From assembly GCF_000834655.1 (NCBI RefSeq), contig NZ_JXQQ01000043.1:1-64000 (forward strand): 64,000 bases of DNA, written 5' to 3'. How positions within the stretch are numbered: position 1 is the first letter of the stretch; the number at the start of each line of letters is the position of its first letter. Positions 16,507 to 26,667 of the stretch are shown here, one piece after another. Source of the stretch: Variovorax paradoxus. GTDB lineage: Bacteria > Pseudomonadota > Gammaproteobacteria > Burkholderiales > Burkholderiaceae_C. A model generated the notes under the pieces. The model did no database searches, was not told the origin of the DNA, and was given only the letters and a program-made list of their open reading frames with translations. The translations under genes and the position numbers were made by a program.

Positions 16507-17280
16507 TTGAATTCACCGAATCTTTCGATTCATCCGAGCCTGAAAGGCCGCACCGTGTTCGTCACCGGCGGCGGCAGCGGCATCGGGGCGGCCATCGTCG
16601 CCGCCTTTGCCGCGCAGGGCGCACGGGTGGCTTTCATCGACATCGCGGAGAGCGCCAGTGCCGCGCTTGCGCAGCAGATCGTCGCAGACGGCCACGATGC
16701 GCCCTGGTGGCGCGCCTGCGACGTGCGCGACATCGGCGCGCTGCAGGCGGCCATCGCCGATGCGGCCGCCGAGTGCGGCGACTTCGCGGTGCTGGTCAAC
16801 AACGTGGCGAGCGACGACCGCCACACGCTCGAATCGGTCACGCCCGACTACTACGACAACCGCATGGCGATCAACGAGCGGCCCGCGCTGTTCGCCATTC
16901 AATCGGTGGTGCCGGGCATGAAGCGGCTGGGCTTCGGCTCGGTGGTCAACCTCGGCTCGACGGGCTGGCAGACGAAGGGCTCGGGCTACCCCTGCTATGC
17001 GATCGCGAAGTCGTCGGTGAACGGCCTCACGCGCGGGCTCGCGGTGGACCTGGGCAAAGACCGCATCCGCATCAACACCGTGTCGCCCGGCTGGGTGATG
17101 ACCGAGCGGCAGGTGAAGCTGTGGCTCGACGAGGAAGGCGAGAAGGCGCTCAAGCGCAACCAGTGCCTGCCCGACAAATTGATGCCGGAAGACATCGCGC
17201 GCATGGTGCTGTTCCTCGCGTCGGACGACGCGAAGATGTGCACCGCGCAGGAGTTCACCGTCGACGCCGGCTGGACCTGA
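16507..17280 (+). CDS. SDR-family sugar 1-dehydrogenase (probable L-arabinose/D-galactose)
   Basis: A 257-aa short-chain dehydrogenase. The Rossmann motif is VTGGGSGIGAAI, the NN(V/A) loop is VLVNNVASDDRH, the catalytic Ser is in NLGSTGW and the YxxxK pair is in YPCYAIAKSS. PGWVMTERQ and the C-terminal FLASDDAKMCTAQEFTVDAGW are also typical. The start is TTG at 16507, with GGAGA about 8 nt upstream. An upstream ATG frame begins in the operator-like DNA and adds residues unlike SDRs. It probably oxidises the free sugar to the lactone that the divergent SMP-30 protein opens. Substrate choice is inferred from the cluster. It converges on the LysR gene across a REP element. Confidence 0.9.
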   Translation: MNSPNLSIHPSLKGRTVFVTGGGSGIGAAIVAAFAAQGARVAFIDIAESASAALAQQIVADGHDAPWWRACDVRDIGALQAAIADAAAECGDFAVLVNNVASDDRHTLESVTPDYYDNRMAINERPALFAIQSVVPGMKRLGFGSVVNLGSTGWQTKGSGYPCYAIAKSSVNGLTRGLAVDLGKDRIRINTVSPGWVMTERQVKLWLDEEGEKALKRNQCLPDKLMPEDIARMVLFLASDDAKMCTAQEFTVDAGWT

Positions 17281-17320
17281 GCGCCCGAGTGCGTCCTTCT
17301 ATCGGTTCGCGGCCATCGAC

Positions 17321-17380
17321 CCGTTCGGGCTGAGCCTGTCGAAGCCTCGCGCGGCGCTTCGACAGGCTCAGCGTGAACGG
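17321..17380. repeat. REP element between convergent SDR and lysR genes
   Basis: The 25-bp arms CCGTTCGGGCTGAGCCTGTC+GAAGC (17321-17345) and their near complement (17356-17380) enclose a 10-nt GC-rich loop. Lying between two converging stops, it may work as a bidirectional transcription end or mRNA stabiliser. Confidence 0.9.
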
Positions 17381-17402
17381 CTGCGTGGCGTTCGGCCCGG
17401 CG

Positions 17403-18362
17403 TCAGTCCATCTCCAGCTTGCGTCCATAGACGCTCATGCTGGCGGTCTTCAGCGCCTTCATCATCACCCGCGCCGCAGGCGACAGCAGCCGGTCCGTGC
17501 GCGTGATGATGCCGAACTGGTCCATGTGGCAGGGCATCTCCAGCGGCAGCAGCGACACGATGCCGTGCGCCGCGTAATAGCGCGCCACGTCGGTCGCGAG
17601 CACGGCGACCATGTCGCTCTGCTGGAGCATGCGCGTGATGAAGAGGAGGGCCGAGCTCTCGATGGTGTTGGTGGGCGGCGCGAGGCCTTCTTCCTGGAAC
17701 ATCAGCTCGAAGCGATGCCTCAGCACGCTGCCCGCGGGCGGCACGATCCAGCCGGCGCCGACCACGTCGCGCAGCGTGAGCCCGCTCTCGCCGAGCATGG
17801 GGTGGCCCGGCCGCACCAGCGCGCACACCGGCTCCTCGCTCAGCGCCTCGTAGCGCAGCTGCGACTTGTCGTGCTCGGCGAAGAGCCGCGCCACGAGGAT
17901 GTCGAGCTTGCCCTGCTCCAGCCGCTCGATCAGCACCGGGCTGGTTTCGATTTCCAGTGACACGCGAAGGTCGGGCTGCTCGCGCTTGACCATCGCAACG
18001 GCCGGCGGCAGCAGCGCCAGCCCCGGCGCGGTGATGGCGCCCACGCTCACCTGCCCGAAGCGGCCGGCCTTGAGCGCGGTGAGTTCGTCGTGCGCCTGGT
18101 TCAGGCTCGCGAGCGCGACGCGGGCGTGGCGGATCATGGTCTCGCCGTACCAGGTGGGCCGCATGCCGCGCGGCAGGCGGTCGAAGAGCGGGACCTCCAG
18201 CACGTCTTCCAGGTCCTTGAGCAACTTGGAGGCGGCCGGCTGCGTCATGTTGAGCACCTGCGCCGCGCGGTGGATGTTGCCTTCCTCGGCCAGCGCGACC
18301 AGCAAGAGCAGTTGCCGCGTCTTGAGCCGCGCGCGAATAAACCAGTGGTTGTAGTTGGTCAT
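17403..18362 (-). CDS. LysR-family regulator, GbpR-like
   Basis: A 319-aa LysR protein. The HTH is LLLLVALAEEGNIHRAAQVLNMTQPAASKLLKDLEDVLEVPLFDR, and the effector domain begins GQVSVGAITAPGLALLPPAV. A GbpR-type LysR controls the chvE sugar-binding operon in Agrobacterium. Here the gene diverges from the aldehyde dehydrogenase and sits between the pathway enzymes and a chvE homologue, so the same role is likely. The 141-bp divergent region carries two GATCGATAT-type sites, one shared with the lactonase/SDR promoter. Expected effector: an aldose or aldonic acid. The regulon assignment is inference. Confidence 0.9.
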   Translation of the reverse strand: MTNYNHWFIRARLKTRQLLLLVALAEEGNIHRAAQVLNMTQPAASKLLKDLEDVLEVPLFDRLPRGMRPTWYGETMIRHARVALASLNQAHDELTALKAGRFGQVSVGAITAPGLALLPPAVAMVKREQPDLRVSLEIETSPVLIERLEQGKLDILVARLFAEHDKSQLRYEALSEEPVCALVRPGHPMLGESGLTLRDVVGAGWIVPPAGSVLRHRFELMFQEEGLAPPTNTIESSALLFITRMLQQSDMVAVLATDVARYYAAHGIVSLLPLEMPCHMDQFGIITRTDRLLSPAARVMMKALKTASMSVYGRKLEMD

Positions 18363-18406
18363 GGCCTGTAGGAACTAAGGTCTGCCCGGGTTTTCCAGAA
18401 TCCGGT

Positions 18407-18452
18407 GATCGATATGCATTTTGTCGAAAAAACGATTGGATCGATATCAATT
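18407..18452. promoter_or_regulatory. Candidate LysR operator upstream of the aldehyde dehydrogenase
   Basis: GATCGATATGCATTTTG at 18407-18423 is identical to 16456-16472. A second site, TTGGATCGATATCAA (about 18435-18450), has TTG/CAA ends and a T-N11-A core as in LysR boxes. Both lie in the divergent spacer between the lysR gene and the dehydrogenase gene. Confidence 0.6.
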
Positions 18453-18503
18453 CTGTTCCTAGACTCTCGCCCATTCAAACAAAGAGACAAGGTCGGCGCC
18501 TTC

Positions 18504-19958
18504 GTGATCCACGGCGAGATCCATCAGAACGTGCGGCAGTACATCAACGGCCGCTGGGAAACCAGCGCGACCACCGGTGTGAGCGCCAATCCGTCGGACA
18601 CCAGCGAGGTGGTCGCCGAGTACGCACGCGCTGACCGCCGCCAGGCCGAGGCCGCCATCCGCGCAGCCACCGAGGCCTTTCCGCACTGGAGCCACAGCAC
18701 CCCGCAGCGCCGCGCCGACGTGCTCGACCGCATCGGCGCCGAGCTGATCGCGCGCAAGGACGAGCTGGGCCTCCTGCTGGCGCGCGAGGGGGGCAAGACA
18801 TTGCCCGAGGCGGTGGCCGAGACGGCGCGCGCAGGGCAGGTCTTCAAGTTCTTCGCGGGCGAGGCACTGCGCGGCGGCGGCGCGGAAAACGTGGCGTCGG
18901 TGCGCGCCGGCGTGCAGGTCGACGTGACGCGCGAGCCCGTCGGCGTGGTCGGGCTCATCACGCCGTGGAACGCGCCCTTCGTGATTCCGGCCTGGAAGAT
19001 CGCGCCGGCGCTGGCCCATGGCAACAGCGTGGTGTTCAAGCCGGCCGAACTGGTGCCGGCCTGCGGCGGGGCGCTGGCCGAGATCATCAGCCGCGCCGGC
19101 TTGCCGGCAGGCGCCTTCAACCTCGTGATGGGCAGCGGCCGCGAAGTGGGCCAGGCGCTGGTCGACAGCGCGCTGGTCGATGCGCTGAGCTTCACCGGCT
19201 CGGCCGCCAACGGCGAGCGCGTGCTGCAGGCGGCGGCCACGCGCCGCGCCAAGGTCCAGCTGGAGACCGGCGGCAAGAACGCGCTCGTGGTGCTGGCCGA
19301 TGCGGACCTCGATCGCGCGGTCGATTGCGCGGTGCAGGGCGCCTACTTTTCCGCGGGCCAGCGCTGCACGGCATCGAGCCGGCTCATCGTGGAGGCGCCG
19401 GTGCACGATGCCTTCGTGGCCAAGCTGCGCCAGCGCCTGAAGACACTGAAGATCGGCCACGCGCTGGAGCGCGGCATCGACATCGGCCCGGTGGCCAACG
19501 AAGAACGCCTTGCGATGAACCTCGCGTGGGTCGACATCGCGCGGGAGGAAGGGGCCGAGCATGTGTGGGGCGGCGAAGCGCTGGAGCGCTCGACGCCGGG
19601 CCACTACATGAGCCCCGCGCTGTTCCTTGCGAAGCCCTCGCACCGCATCGCGCGCGAGGAGATCTTCGGGCCGCTCGCCTGCGTGCTGCGCGCCGACGAC
19701 TACGACCAGGCGCTGGCGCTGTGCAACGACACGCCCTTCGGCCTCTGCGCGGGCATCTGCACCAACTCGCTCAAGCACGCGATGCATTTCAGGCGCCATG
19801 CCGTGGTCGGCATGACGATGGTCAATCTGCCGACCGCGGGGGTGGACTTCCACGTGCCCTTCGGCGGCCGCAAGGGGTCGGGCTACGGGCCGCGCGAACA
19901 AGGGCGCCACGCCGCGGAGTTCTACACGACGGTCAAGACCGGCTACATGCTGGCCTAA
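18504..19958 (+). CDS. NAD(P)-dependent aldehyde dehydrogenase (probable 2-oxoglutarate semialdehyde dehydrogenase)
   Basis: A 484-aa ALDH-superfamily enzyme. Landmarks are GLITPWNAPFVIPAWKIAPAL, FKPAELVPAC, SFTGSAANGERVL in the cofactor site, LETGGKNALVVL with the general-base Glu, and FSAGQRCTASS with the nucleophilic Cys at about residue 288. EEIFGPLACVL and PFGGRKGSGYGPREQG complete the fold. The start is taken as GTG at 18504 from usual family length; the longer frame would translate the operator region. In the oxidative arabinose route this enzyme makes 2-oxoglutarate from its semialdehyde. Lactaldehyde or glycolaldehyde oxidation cannot be excluded. A 224-bp gap with a long palindrome follows before ytfQ. 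Confidence 0.9.
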   Translation: MIHGEIHQNVRQYINGRWETSATTGVSANPSDTSEVVAEYARADRRQAEAAIRAATEAFPHWSHSTPQRRADVLDRIGAELIARKDELGLLLAREGGKTLPEAVAETARAGQVFKFFAGEALRGGGAENVASVRAGVQVDVTREPVGVVGLITPWNAPFVIPAWKIAPALAHGNSVVFKPAELVPACGGALAEIISRAGLPAGAFNLVMGSGREVGQALVDSALVDALSFTGSAANGERVLQAAATRRAKVQLETGGKNALVVLADADLDRAVDCAVQGAYFSAGQRCTASSRLIVEAPVHDAFVAKLRQRLKTLKIGHALERGIDIGPVANEERLAMNLAWVDIAREEGAEHVWGGEALERSTPGHYMSPALFLAKPSHRIAREEIFGPLACVLRADDYDQALALCNDTPFGLCAGICTNSLKHAMHFRRHAVVGMTMVNLPTAGVDFHVPFGGRKGSGYGPREQGRHAAEFYTTVKTGYMLA

Positions 19959-19960
19959 GA

Positions 19961-20120
19961 AGACTGAGAGGCAATCCGACATGACCGCTCATCCCCCGCA
20001 AACGCTCCCACTCTGCGTTGCAAATGCTCGCCATAGCCCGAGCTATGGCTGCGCTTTGCGCCTTGATTGGCAGCGTTTGCGGGGGCTGCTCGGTCACGCC
20101 GAATTGCCTCTCAGTCTCTG
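19961..20120. repeat. 160-bp imperfect palindrome between aldehyde dehydrogenase and ytfQ
   Basis: The outer arms AGACTGAGAGGCAAT/ATTGCCTCTCAGTCT, middle arms CCCCCGCAAACGCT/AGCGTTTGCGGGGG and inner arms GCCATAGC/GCTATGGC around CCGA fold into one long bulged hairpin. No gene is supported in it. It looks like a dispersed intergenic repeat and could reduce read-through or protect mRNA. Confidence 0.9.
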
Positions 20121-20182
20121 ACCGACGGGGTTTCATTGCTTATCGACAACACAACCACAGACTCATCAAGAAGGAGACAGCC

Positions 20183-21148
20183 ATGACCATGAATCGCCGC
20201 ACCCTCAACATCGCGCTCGCCGCAGCGTCCCTGGGCAGCCTGCTGCCCGCATCCGCCTTCGCGCAGAAGAAGCTCGTGCTCGGCTTCGCGCAGGTGGGCG
20301 CCGAGAGCGAATGGCGCACCGCCAACACCGAGTCGATCAAGTCCTCGGCCAAGGAGGCGGGCATCGAGCTCAAGTTCTCCGACGCGCAGCAGAAGCAGGA
20401 AAACCAGATCAAGGCCATTCGCTCGTACATCGCGCAGAAGGTGGACGTGATCGCGTTCTCGCCGGTGGTCGAATCGGGCTGGGAGACCGTGCTGCGCGAA
20501 GCCAAGGCCGCCAAGATCCCGGTGGTGCTGACCGACCGCTCCGTCAACACCAAGGACGACACGCTCTACGTGACCTTCATGGGCTCGGACTTCACCGAGG
20601 AAGGCCGCAAGGCCGGCCGCTGGCTGGTGGAGAAGATGAAGGACCAGAAGGGCGAAGTGAACATCGTCGAGCTGCAGGGCACCGTGGGCTCGGCGCCGGC
20701 CATCGACCGCAAGAAGGGCTTCGAGGAAATCATCAAGGCCGACCCGAAGTTCAAGATCATCCGTTCGCAGACCGGCGACTTCACCCGCGCCAAGGGCAAG
20801 GAGGTGATGGAGGCGTTCCTCAAGGCCGACGGCAAGAAGATCAACGTGCTCTACGCGCACAACGACGACATGGCCATCGGCGCGATCCAGGCGATCGAAG
20901 AGGCGGGCATGAAGCCGGCCAAGGACATCACCATCATCTCGATCGACGGGGTGAAGGGCGCCTTCGAAGCCATGATCGCCGGCAAGCTCAACGTGTCGGT
21001 CGAATGCAGCCCGCTGCTCGGGCCGCAGCTCATGCAGGCGGTCAAGGACATCAAGGCCGGCAAGACGCTGCCCAAGCGCATCGTGACCGAAGAAGGCATC
21101 TTCCCGATGGAAGTGGCCGCAAAGGAATTCCCGAACCGCAAGTATTGA
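20183..21148 (+). CDS. ytfQ: Furanose ABC transporter substrate-binding protein, YtfQ-like
   Basis: A 321-aa periplasmic sugar-binding protein. The signal peptide is MTMNRRTLNIALAAASLGSL...ASAFAQ. The mature region is typical of YtfQ: LGFAQVGAESEWRTANTES, FSDAQQKQENQIKAIRSYIA, DVIAFSPVVESGWETVL, FMGSDFTEEGRKAG, GTVGSAPAIDRKKGF and YAHNDDMAIGAIQAIEEAG. AAGGAG lies 8 nt before the ATG. E. coli YtfQ binds galactofuranose and works with YtfR, YtfT and YjfF. Those partners lie at 25124-28855, on the far side of the chvE-gguAB genes, so this binding protein is separated from its own membrane complex. Arabinofuranose is a plausible ligand here. Confidence 0.93.
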   Translation: MTMNRRTLNIALAAASLGSLLPASAFAQKKLVLGFAQVGAESEWRTANTESIKSSAKEAGIELKFSDAQQKQENQIKAIRSYIAQKVDVIAFSPVVESGWETVLREAKAAKIPVVLTDRSVNTKDDTLYVTFMGSDFTEEGRKAGRWLVEKMKDQKGEVNIVELQGTVGSAPAIDRKKGFEEIIKADPKFKIIRSQTGDFTRAKGKEVMEAFLKADGKKINVLYAHNDDMAIGAIQAIEEAGMKPAKDITIISIDGVKGAFEAMIAGKLNVSVECSPLLGPQLMQAVKDIKAGKTLPKRIVTEEGIFPMEVAAKEFPNRKY

Positions 21149-21243
21149 GTACGCCCCCAGGCTGCGCGCACTTCGTGTCGCGCGCGCCAACCCCCTCCCC
21201 GGGGGCAACACCAGCGGCCCGGCGAAGCCGGTTCCGCGGTGTT
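21149..21243. repeat. GC-rich structured intergenic repeat between ytfQ and chvE
   Basis: It contains CCCCCTCCCCGGGGG-type symmetry. A stem-loop at 21207-21243 has AACACC...GGTGTT enclosing GCGG...CCGC and CCGGCGAAGCCGG. It starts immediately after the ytfQ stop and contains no gene. It resembles intergenic elements of Comamonadaceae; copy number elsewhere was not checked. Confidence 0.6.
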
Positions 21244-21291
21244 CCCTGAATCAGACAGCACCCCACAGAAAAAGACGGAGCTCATCGCACC

Positions 21292-22362
21292 ATGAAACGC
21301 AAATTCCTCAAGGCCTCGCTCGCGGGCCTGGCCTTCGCCGTCGTCGGCTTCACGCCGCTGGCCAACGCGCAGGACAAGGGCCTGATCGCCATCTCGATGC
21401 CCACCAAGTCGTCGGCCCGCTGGATCGCCGACGGCGCGAACATGGTCAAGTACTTCAAGGACAAGGGCTACAAGACCGACCTGCAGTACGCGGACGACGA
21501 CATTCCGAACCAGCTCGCGCAGATCGAGAACATGGTGACCAAGGGTTCGAAGGTGCTGGTGATCGCCGCCATCGACGGCACCACGCTCTCGGACGTGCTG
21601 CAAAAGGCTGCCGACAAGGGCGTGAAGGTCATCGCGTACGACCGGCTCATCAAGGGTTCCAAGAACGTCGACTACTACGCCACCTTCGACAACTTCCAGG
21701 TCGGCGTGCTGCAGGCGCAGTCGATCGAGGCGGCGCTGGGCTTGAAGAGCGGCAAGGGCCCGTTCAACATCGAGCTCTTCGGCGGCTCGCCCGACGACAA
21801 CAACGCCTTCTTTTTCTACAACGGCGCGATGTCGGTGTTCGATCCGTACATCAAGAGCGGCAAGCTCGTGGTGCGCAGCAAGCAGATGGGCATGGACAAG
21901 GTCGGCACGCTGCGCTGGGACGGCGCGGTAGCGCAGGCGCGCATGGACAACCTGCTGTCGGCCTACTACACGAAGGACCGCGTGGATGCGGTGCTGTCGC
22001 CCTACGACGGCCTCTCGATCGGCATTCTTTCGTCGCTCAAGGGCGTGGGCTACGGCTCCGGTTCGCAGCCGATGCCCGTCGTCTCGGGCCAGGACGCCGA
22101 GGTGCCTTCGGTCAAGTCGATCCTGCGCAAGGAACAGACCTCCACCGTGTTCAAGGACACGCGCGAGCTGGCCAAGGTGACGGTCGCGATGGTCGACGCC
22201 ATGCTCTCGGGCAAGACGCCCGAGGTGAACGACACCAAGACCTACAACAACGGCATCAAGGTCGTGCCCTCGTACCTGCTCAAGCCCGTGAGCGTGGACG
22301 CTTCCAACTGGAAGCAGGTGCTGGTGGACAGCGGCTACTACAAGGAAAGCCAGGTCAAGTGA
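21292..22362 (+). CDS. chvE: Multiple-sugar-binding periplasmic protein ChvE
   Basis: A 356-aa protein with signal peptide MKRKFLKASLAGLAFAVVGFTPLANAQ. The mature sequence follows Agrobacterium ChvE closely: IAISMPTKSSARWIADG, DLQYADDDIPNQLAQIENMV, IDGTTLSDVLQKAADKG, YYATFDNFQVGVLQAQSI, ELFGGSPDDNNAFFFYNGAMSV, VLSPYDGLSIGILSSLKGVG and PVVSGQDAEVPSVKSI. ChvE binds L-arabinose, D-galactose, D-glucose and related pyranoses and feeds GguAB; in Agrobacterium it also signals to VirA. No VirA is present here, so a transport role is the simple reading. Its TGA overlaps the gguA start (GTGA), so binding protein and ATPase are translationally coupled. Confidence 0.96.
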   Translation: MKRKFLKASLAGLAFAVVGFTPLANAQDKGLIAISMPTKSSARWIADGANMVKYFKDKGYKTDLQYADDDIPNQLAQIENMVTKGSKVLVIAAIDGTTLSDVLQKAADKGVKVIAYDRLIKGSKNVDYYATFDNFQVGVLQAQSIEAALGLKSGKGPFNIELFGGSPDDNNAFFFYNGAMSVFDPYIKSGKLVVRSKQMGMDKVGTLRWDGAVAQARMDNLLSAYYTKDRVDAVLSPYDGLSIGILSSLKGVGYGSGSQPMPVVSGQDAEVPSVKSILRKEQTSTVFKDTRELAKVTVAMVDAMLSGKTPEVNDTKTYNNGIKVVPSYLLKPVSVDASNWKQVLVDSGYYKESQVK

Positions 22363-23924
22363 GCAACGTGAGCGGAGGCGAACGCACGATCCTCGAGATG
22401 CGCGGGATCACCAAGACGTTTCCGGGCGTGAAGGCCCTGAGCAACGTCAACCTCGCCGTGCGCGCGGGGGAGATCCACGCGGTGGTCGGGGAAAACGGCG
22501 CGGGCAAGTCGACGCTCATGAAGGTATTGAGCGGCGTCTACCCGTGCGACTCGTACACCGGGGAGATCCATTTCGAGGGCGAGCTTCGCCGCTTCAAGGG
22601 CATCGCCGACAGCGAGAAGCTGGGCATCATCATCATTCACCAGGAGCTCGCGCTGGTGCCGCTGCTCTCGATTGCGGAGAACCTGTTTCTCGGCAACGAG
22701 ATCGCCACCGGCGGCGTGATCGACTGGTTCGCCGCCTATGCGAAGACGCGCGAGCTGCTCGCGAAGGTGGGCCTGAAGGAACCGCCCACCACGCTGGTGA
22801 CCGACCTGGGCGTCGGCAAGCAGCAACTGGTGGAAATCGCCAAGGCGCTCGCGAAAGAGGTGAAGCTGCTGATCCTGGACGAGCCCACGGCGAGTCTGAA
22901 CGAGAACGACAGCGATGCGCTCCTGGCGCTGCTGCTCGAACTCAAGCGCCAGGGCATCGCCTCGATCCTCATCTCGCACAAGCTCAACGAGATCGCCAAG
23001 GTGGCCGATTCGGTTACCGTGCTGCGCGACGGCGCGACGGTGGAAACCATCGACTGCCGCAGCGAGCCGATCAGCGAAGACCGCATCATCCGCGGCATGG
23101 TCGGGCGCGACATGGAACACCGCTACCCGCAGCGCTCGCCGAAGATCGGCGAGACCGTGCTGGAAGTGCGCGACTGGCGCGTGCACCACGCGCTGCACGC
23201 CGACCGCGAGCAGATCAAGGGCGTGAACCTGCATGTGCGCCAGGGCGAGATCGTCGGCATCGCGGGCCTCATGGGCGCGGGCCGCACCGAACTGGCGATG
23301 AGCGTGTTCGGCAAGTCGTACGGCCAGCGCATCAGCGGCTCGGTGCTCATGCACGGCAAGCCCGTGGACGTGAGCACGGTGCGCAAGGCCATCGACCACG
23401 GCATCGCCTACGTCACCGAGGACCGCAAGGGGCTCGGGCTGGTGCTGGAAGAGGGCATCCGCAAGAACATCAGCCTCGCGAACCTCGATGCGATCTCCGA
23501 ACGCTCGGTGATCGACGACGGCCGCGAGTTCAAGGTGGCGAACGACTACAAGAAAGCGCTGAACATCCGCTGCTCGGGCGTCGAGCAGCTGGTGGTCAAC
23601 CTGTCGGGCGGCAACCAGCAGAAGGTGGTGCTGAGCAAGTGGCTCTTCACCAAGCCCGAACTGCTGATCCTGGACGAACCCACGCGCGGTATCGACGTGG
23701 GCGCCAAGTACGAGATCTACACCATCATCGACCAGCTCGCGAGCGAGGGCAAAGGCATTCTCATGATTTCTTCCGAACTGCCGGAGTTGCTCGGCATGTG
23801 CGACCGCATCTACGTGATGAACGAGGGGCGCTTCGTGGCCGAATTCACCGCGGCCGAGGCATCCCAGGAGCGCATCATGCATGCGATCGTGAGCGCAGGA
23901 AGTTCCGTCCATGTCGCAGCCTGA
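22359..23924 (+). CDS. gguA: Sugar ABC transporter ATP-binding protein GguA
   Basis: A 521-aa ATPase with two nucleotide-binding domains in tandem, as in the RbsA/XylG/MglA class. Domain 1 has Walker A GENGAGKSTLMKVL, Q-loop IIIHQELALVP and Walker B LLILDEPTASL. Domain 2 has a degenerate Walker A region (GIAGLMGAGRTEL), signature NLSGGNQQKVVLSKW and LLILDEPTRGIDVG. The asymmetry is normal for this family. GTG start overlapping chvE by 4 nt; its 3' end overlaps gguB by 14 nt. It energises pyranose uptake with ChvE and GguB. Confidence 0.95.
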   Translation: MSNVSGGERTILEMRGITKTFPGVKALSNVNLAVRAGEIHAVVGENGAGKSTLMKVLSGVYPCDSYTGEIHFEGELRRFKGIADSEKLGIIIIHQELALVPLLSIAENLFLGNEIATGGVIDWFAAYAKTRELLAKVGLKEPPTTLVTDLGVGKQQLVEIAKALAKEVKLLILDEPTASLNENDSDALLALLLELKRQGIASILISHKLNEIAKVADSVTVLRDGATVETIDCRSEPISEDRIIRGMVGRDMEHRYPQRSPKIGETVLEVRDWRVHHALHADREQIKGVNLHVRQGEIVGIAGLMGAGRTELAMSVFGKSYGQRISGSVLMHGKPVDVSTVRKAIDHGIAYVTEDRKGLGLVLEEGIRKNISLANLDAISERSVIDDGREFKVANDYKKALNIRCSGVEQLVVNLSGGNQQKVVLSKWLFTKPELLILDEPTRGIDVGAKYEIYTIIDQLASEGKGILMISSELPELLGMCDRIYVMNEGRFVAEFTAAEASQERIMHAIVSAGSSVHVAA

Positions 23925-25119
23925 AGCCAACGCGGTGCAGGGCGCCGCATCCGCCGCAACACCGAAGCTCCACGTGGGCTTCCTGAAGAACAACCTGCGC
24001 GAGTACGGCATGCTGATCTCGCTGGTCGCGATCATGGTGCTGTTCCAGGTGCTGACCGACGGCACGCTCCTGCGGCCGCTGAACCTCACCAACCTGCTGC
24101 TGCAGAACAGCTACGTCGTCATCATGGCGCTGGGCATGCTGCTGGTGATCGTGGCGGGGCACATCGACCTGTCGGTGGGCTCGGTGTGCGGCTTCATCGG
24201 CGCACTCGCGGCGGTGCTGATGGTGGAGTACGAATGGCACTTCATCCCGACCGCGATCATCAGCATCGCGGCAGGCGCGGTGATCGGCGCCGCGCAGGGC
24301 TGGTTCGTCGCGTTCCGCAAGATCCCGTCGTTCATCGTCACGCTCGCGGGCATGCTGGTGTTCAAGGGGCTCACGCTGGCGCTGCTGGCGGGGCAGTCGG
24401 TGGGGCCGTTTCCGGTGGAGTTCCAGCGCCTGAGCTCGGGCTTCATTCCCGATCCGCTCGGAGGCGACACGCTGCGCACCACCTCGCTGATCGTGGGTGC
24501 GCTCGCGGCGGCGGCGCTTGTCTTCTTCAAGCTGCGCGGGCGCGCCAGGCTCAAGGCGCACGGCATGGAGCAGGAGCCCTATGCCTTCTTCTTGGTGAAG
24601 AACCTGTTCTTTGCGGCGATCATCCTTTTCTTCAGCTACCTGCTCTCCACGTACAAGGGCCTGCCCAACGTGCTGGTGGTGATGGCGGTGCTGATCGTGG
24701 TGTACGACTTCGTCACCAACCGCACGACCATCGGCCGGCGCATCTATGCGCTGGGCGGCAACGAGAAGGCGGCGCGGCTGTCGGGCGTGAAGACGCAGCG
24801 GCTCGCGTTCCTCACCTTCGTGAACATGGGCGCGCTCGCCGCACTCGCGGGCCTGGTTTTCGCCGCGCGCCTGAACACGGCCACGCCCAAGGCCGGCCTC
24901 GGCTTCGAGCTCGACGTGATCGCGGCCTGCTTCATCGGCGGTGCCTCGGCCTCGGGCGGCGTGGGCCGGGTGATGGGCGCGGTGATCGGCGCCTTCATCA
25001 TGGGCGTGATGAACAACGGCATGTCGATCCTGGGGATCGGCATCGACTACCAGCAGGTCATCAAGGGCCTGGTGCTGCTGGCGGCGGTGTTCATCGACGT
25101 CTACAACAAGAACAAGTAG
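23911..25119 (+). CDS. gguB: Sugar ABC transporter permease GguB
   Basis: A 402-aa inner-membrane permease of the BPD_transp_2 (ribose/xylose) family. About ten helices are visible, with family motifs VIMALGMLLVIVAGHIDLSVGSVCGF, AWFVAFRKIPSFIVTLAGMLVF-like text, YALGGNEKAARLSGVKTQRL, ELDVIAACFIGGASASGGVG and GMSILGIGIDYQQVIKG. The length exceeds the usual about 330 aa because of an insert (residues about 180-270), as in the XylH/GguB branch. It forms the channel for ChvE-delivered sugars. The ATG lies 14 nt inside gguA, so expression is coupled. No gguC follows; instead a second transporter begins 4 nt after its stop. Confidence 0.95.
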   Translation: MSQPEANAVQGAASAATPKLHVGFLKNNLREYGMLISLVAIMVLFQVLTDGTLLRPLNLTNLLLQNSYVVIMALGMLLVIVAGHIDLSVGSVCGFIGALAAVLMVEYEWHFIPTAIISIAAGAVIGAAQGWFVAFRKIPSFIVTLAGMLVFKGLTLALLAGQSVGPFPVEFQRLSSGFIPDPLGGDTLRTTSLIVGALAAAALVFFKLRGRARLKAHGMEQEPYAFFLVKNLFFAAIILFFSYLLSTYKGLPNVLVVMAVLIVVYDFVTNRTTIGRRIYALGGNEKAARLSGVKTQRLAFLTFVNMGALAALAGLVFAARLNTATPKAGLGFELDVIAACFIGGASASGGVGRVMGAVIGAFIMGVMNNGMSILGIGIDYQQVIKGLVLLAAVFIDVYNKNK

Positions 25120-25123
25120 CAGC

Positions 25124-26644
<1,521 letters not shown>

Positions 26645-26667
26645 GCCACTCGCCTTTCCTGTCTTTC

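Noticed and set aside
22338..24092. 584-aa antisense frame over gguA
   Set aside because: Shadow of the ATPase gene; no RBS and no recognisable domain.
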